This document shows, in pieces, positions 63,180 through 64,000 of a stretch of 64,000 nucleotides of DNA. A program made the translations under genes and the position numbers. Origin of the DNA: Pseudomonadota bacterium (GTDB lineage: Bacteria; Pseudomonadota; Gammaproteobacteria; Burkholderiales; Burkholderiaceae_F); the NCBI GenBank assembly GCA_021825945.1, contig JAKAFN010000009.1, positions 1-64,000 of the forward strand, in the 5' to 3' direction. The notes under the pieces were generated by a model. It made no database searches, was not told the origin of the DNA, and saw nothing but the letters and a program-made list of their open reading frames with translations. The first letter of the stretch is position 1, and each line of letters begins with the position of its first letter.

Positions 63180-63207
63180 GGTGCGCCCGGTGCGCCCGGT
63201 GCGTCCC
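63180..63207 (+). repeat. Three tandem 9-bp units
   Basis: GGTGCGCCC is repeated twice and followed by GGTGCGTCC between the convergent DUF1841 and DUF1631 genes. Short, probably slippage-prone. No known function. Confidence 0.6.
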
Positions 63208-63238
63208 ATCCCCGCGAAATCCGCCTATTGCGCAGACG

Positions 63239-64000
63239 TCAGGCTGGCGCCTCATCGGTCATCGGGGCCCTCCCCAGCACGGTGCCGGCGAGAATGCGCG
63301 CGACCGCGTGTTCGGTGATCGACCGGCGCTCGAAGCTGCGCCCCGATTCCGTGAGAAACCGATCGAACTCGGCGAGCGCCTGCTCGTAGATCGCGACGTC
63401 ACGACCGAACTCGCGGACGATCCGGTTCACATGCCGTTCGGCCTCGAAACGGAACGGCTCTCCCTCGACGGCGTCACCAATGCTGCCAACGGCCACCTGC
63501 ACGATGCGGTCGACGAAGCGACGAGCCGGGTGGGTGCTGAATGCAAACCCGCGGCAATCGAGCAAGGCCGCCTTGAGCACCGGGAACCGCAAGCGCGCGA
63601 GAAGATCCTGGATCGCCGAGGGAATCTGCGCGGCGCACCGGATGTGGCCGAACAGCATCGCCGCGATGTCGATCATGTATCGCTCTTCCGGCCGTTCCGC
63701 CTGTTCCATGAGGTGTCCGCGCCAGGTTTCGATCGATCCCGCGGAACTCGCGGCGAAGGTCACCCCGCGGATCCCTTGCAAGGCAAGCGCCTGCAACTCT
63801 TCCAACGCCACGAGGAGCGGCTCACTCGGGACGAAGTCCGCCGCATGACTTCGCGCCCGCGCCCCATCGTGCGCCCCCGCGCGCATTTCGGCGAGAAACT
63901 GCCGAGCCCGGGCCAGATCGGGGCTTTGCGCCGGATCTTCCGCCCGGAGATCCCCCTGCTCGACGACACGGCCACCCTGCGGATCCGCCACCCGCAGGTC
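63239..64000 (-). CDS. DUF1631 family protein, 5' end outside the window
   Basis: The last 254 codons of a longer gene whose start lies beyond position 64000; the frame is open to the edge. LLARLRFPVLKAALLDCRGFAFSTHPARRFVDRIVQVAVGS matches the core I associate with DUF1631 proteins of betaproteobacteria (usually 700 residues or more). The segment ending EQALAEFDRFLTESGRSFERR continues that domain, and only a short basic/Ala-rich tail follows to the stop. Function unknown. Confidence 0.75.
   Translation of the reverse strand, partial: DLRVADPQGGRVVEQGDLRAEDPAQSPDLARARQFLAEMRAGAHDGARARSHAADFVPSEPLLVALEELQALALQGIRGVTFAASSAGSIETWRGHLMEQAERPEERYMIDIAAMLFGHIRCAAQIPSAIQDLLARLRFPVLKAALLDCRGFAFSTHPARRFVDRIVQVAVGSIGDAVEGEPFRFEAERHVNRIVREFGRDVAIYEQALAEFDRFLTESGRSFERRSITEHAVARILAGTVLGRAPMTDEAPA

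Overview
The window is GC-rich chromosomal DNA from what looks like a betaproteobacterium. I base this on gene content and order, not on a database search. The evidence is: EF-P with arginine at position 32 next to the arginine rhamnosyltransferase EarP; the argH / algZ-algR-hemC-hemD-hemX-hemY block; a 13-gene nuo operon with separate nuoC and nuoD, preceded by tpiA-secG-tRNA-Leu; ilvB-ilvH-ilvC-psd-pssA-leuA divergent from a sigma factor-DUF3619-DUF3106 operon; and nadE followed by a PII gene. I see no prophage, transposase, CRISPR array or defence island. Nearly all of it is core chromosome, coding density is very high, and many neighbouring genes overlap by 4-29 bp.

Layout. 1-6.4 kb (minus strand): tRNA-Ser(CGA), a BON-domain exported protein, then the operon ftsK-lolA-rarA-serS. 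6.5-9.7 kb (plus): trxB and a FimV/HubP-like membrane protein with a duplicated N-terminal domain. 9.8-12.3 kb (minus): ppa, nadE and a PII protein. 12.5-18.4 kb (minus): algZ-algR two-component genes followed by hemC-hemD-hemX-hemY. 18.4-21.7 kb: argH (plus), pmbA (minus) and an unusually short yjgA (plus). 21.8-26.7 kb (minus): a PAS-GGDEF diguanylate cyclase, an RhlE-type RNA helicase, an unrecognised lipoprotein and efp. 26.9-32.2 kb: gluQ-earP, an MscS-like channel, ald (plus) and an ADP-ribose pyrophosphatase. 32.3-46.9 kb (minus): the complete nuoA-N operon. 47.3-52.9 kb (minus): tRNA-Leu(GAG), secG, tpiA, pnp, rpsO and leuA. 52.9-57.8 kb (minus): ilvB-ilvH-ilvC-psd-pssA. 57.9-63.1 kb (plus): sigma factor-DUF3619-DUF3106, a 7Fe ferredoxin, a PA2779/PA2778-like pair, an RnfB-like ferredoxin coupled to nth, and DUF1841. 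The 5'-truncated end of a DUF1631 gene runs off the right edge on the minus strand.

How it works together. The genes supply cell division and chromosome segregation (FtsK), lipoprotein export (LolA, SecG), tetrapyrrole synthesis under a linked two-component system, complex I respiration, branched-chain amino acid and phosphatidylethanolamine synthesis, and translation quality (EF-P/EarP, GluQ, SerS, S15).

The least explained parts are: the sigma-DUF3619-DUF3106 operon, which has the layout of an envelope-sensing sigma/anti-sigma system; the lipoprotein protease-TPR (PA2778-like) with its small membrane partner; the FimV-like protein with two tandem cysteine-paired domains and no LysM; a set of genes (ftsK, argH, ald, a lipoprotein, gluQ, perhaps leuA) whose -10-like hexamer ends exactly 6 nt before the start codon with no Shine-Dalgarno sequence, suggesting leaderless mRNAs; and two families of dispersed palindromic intergenic repeats.
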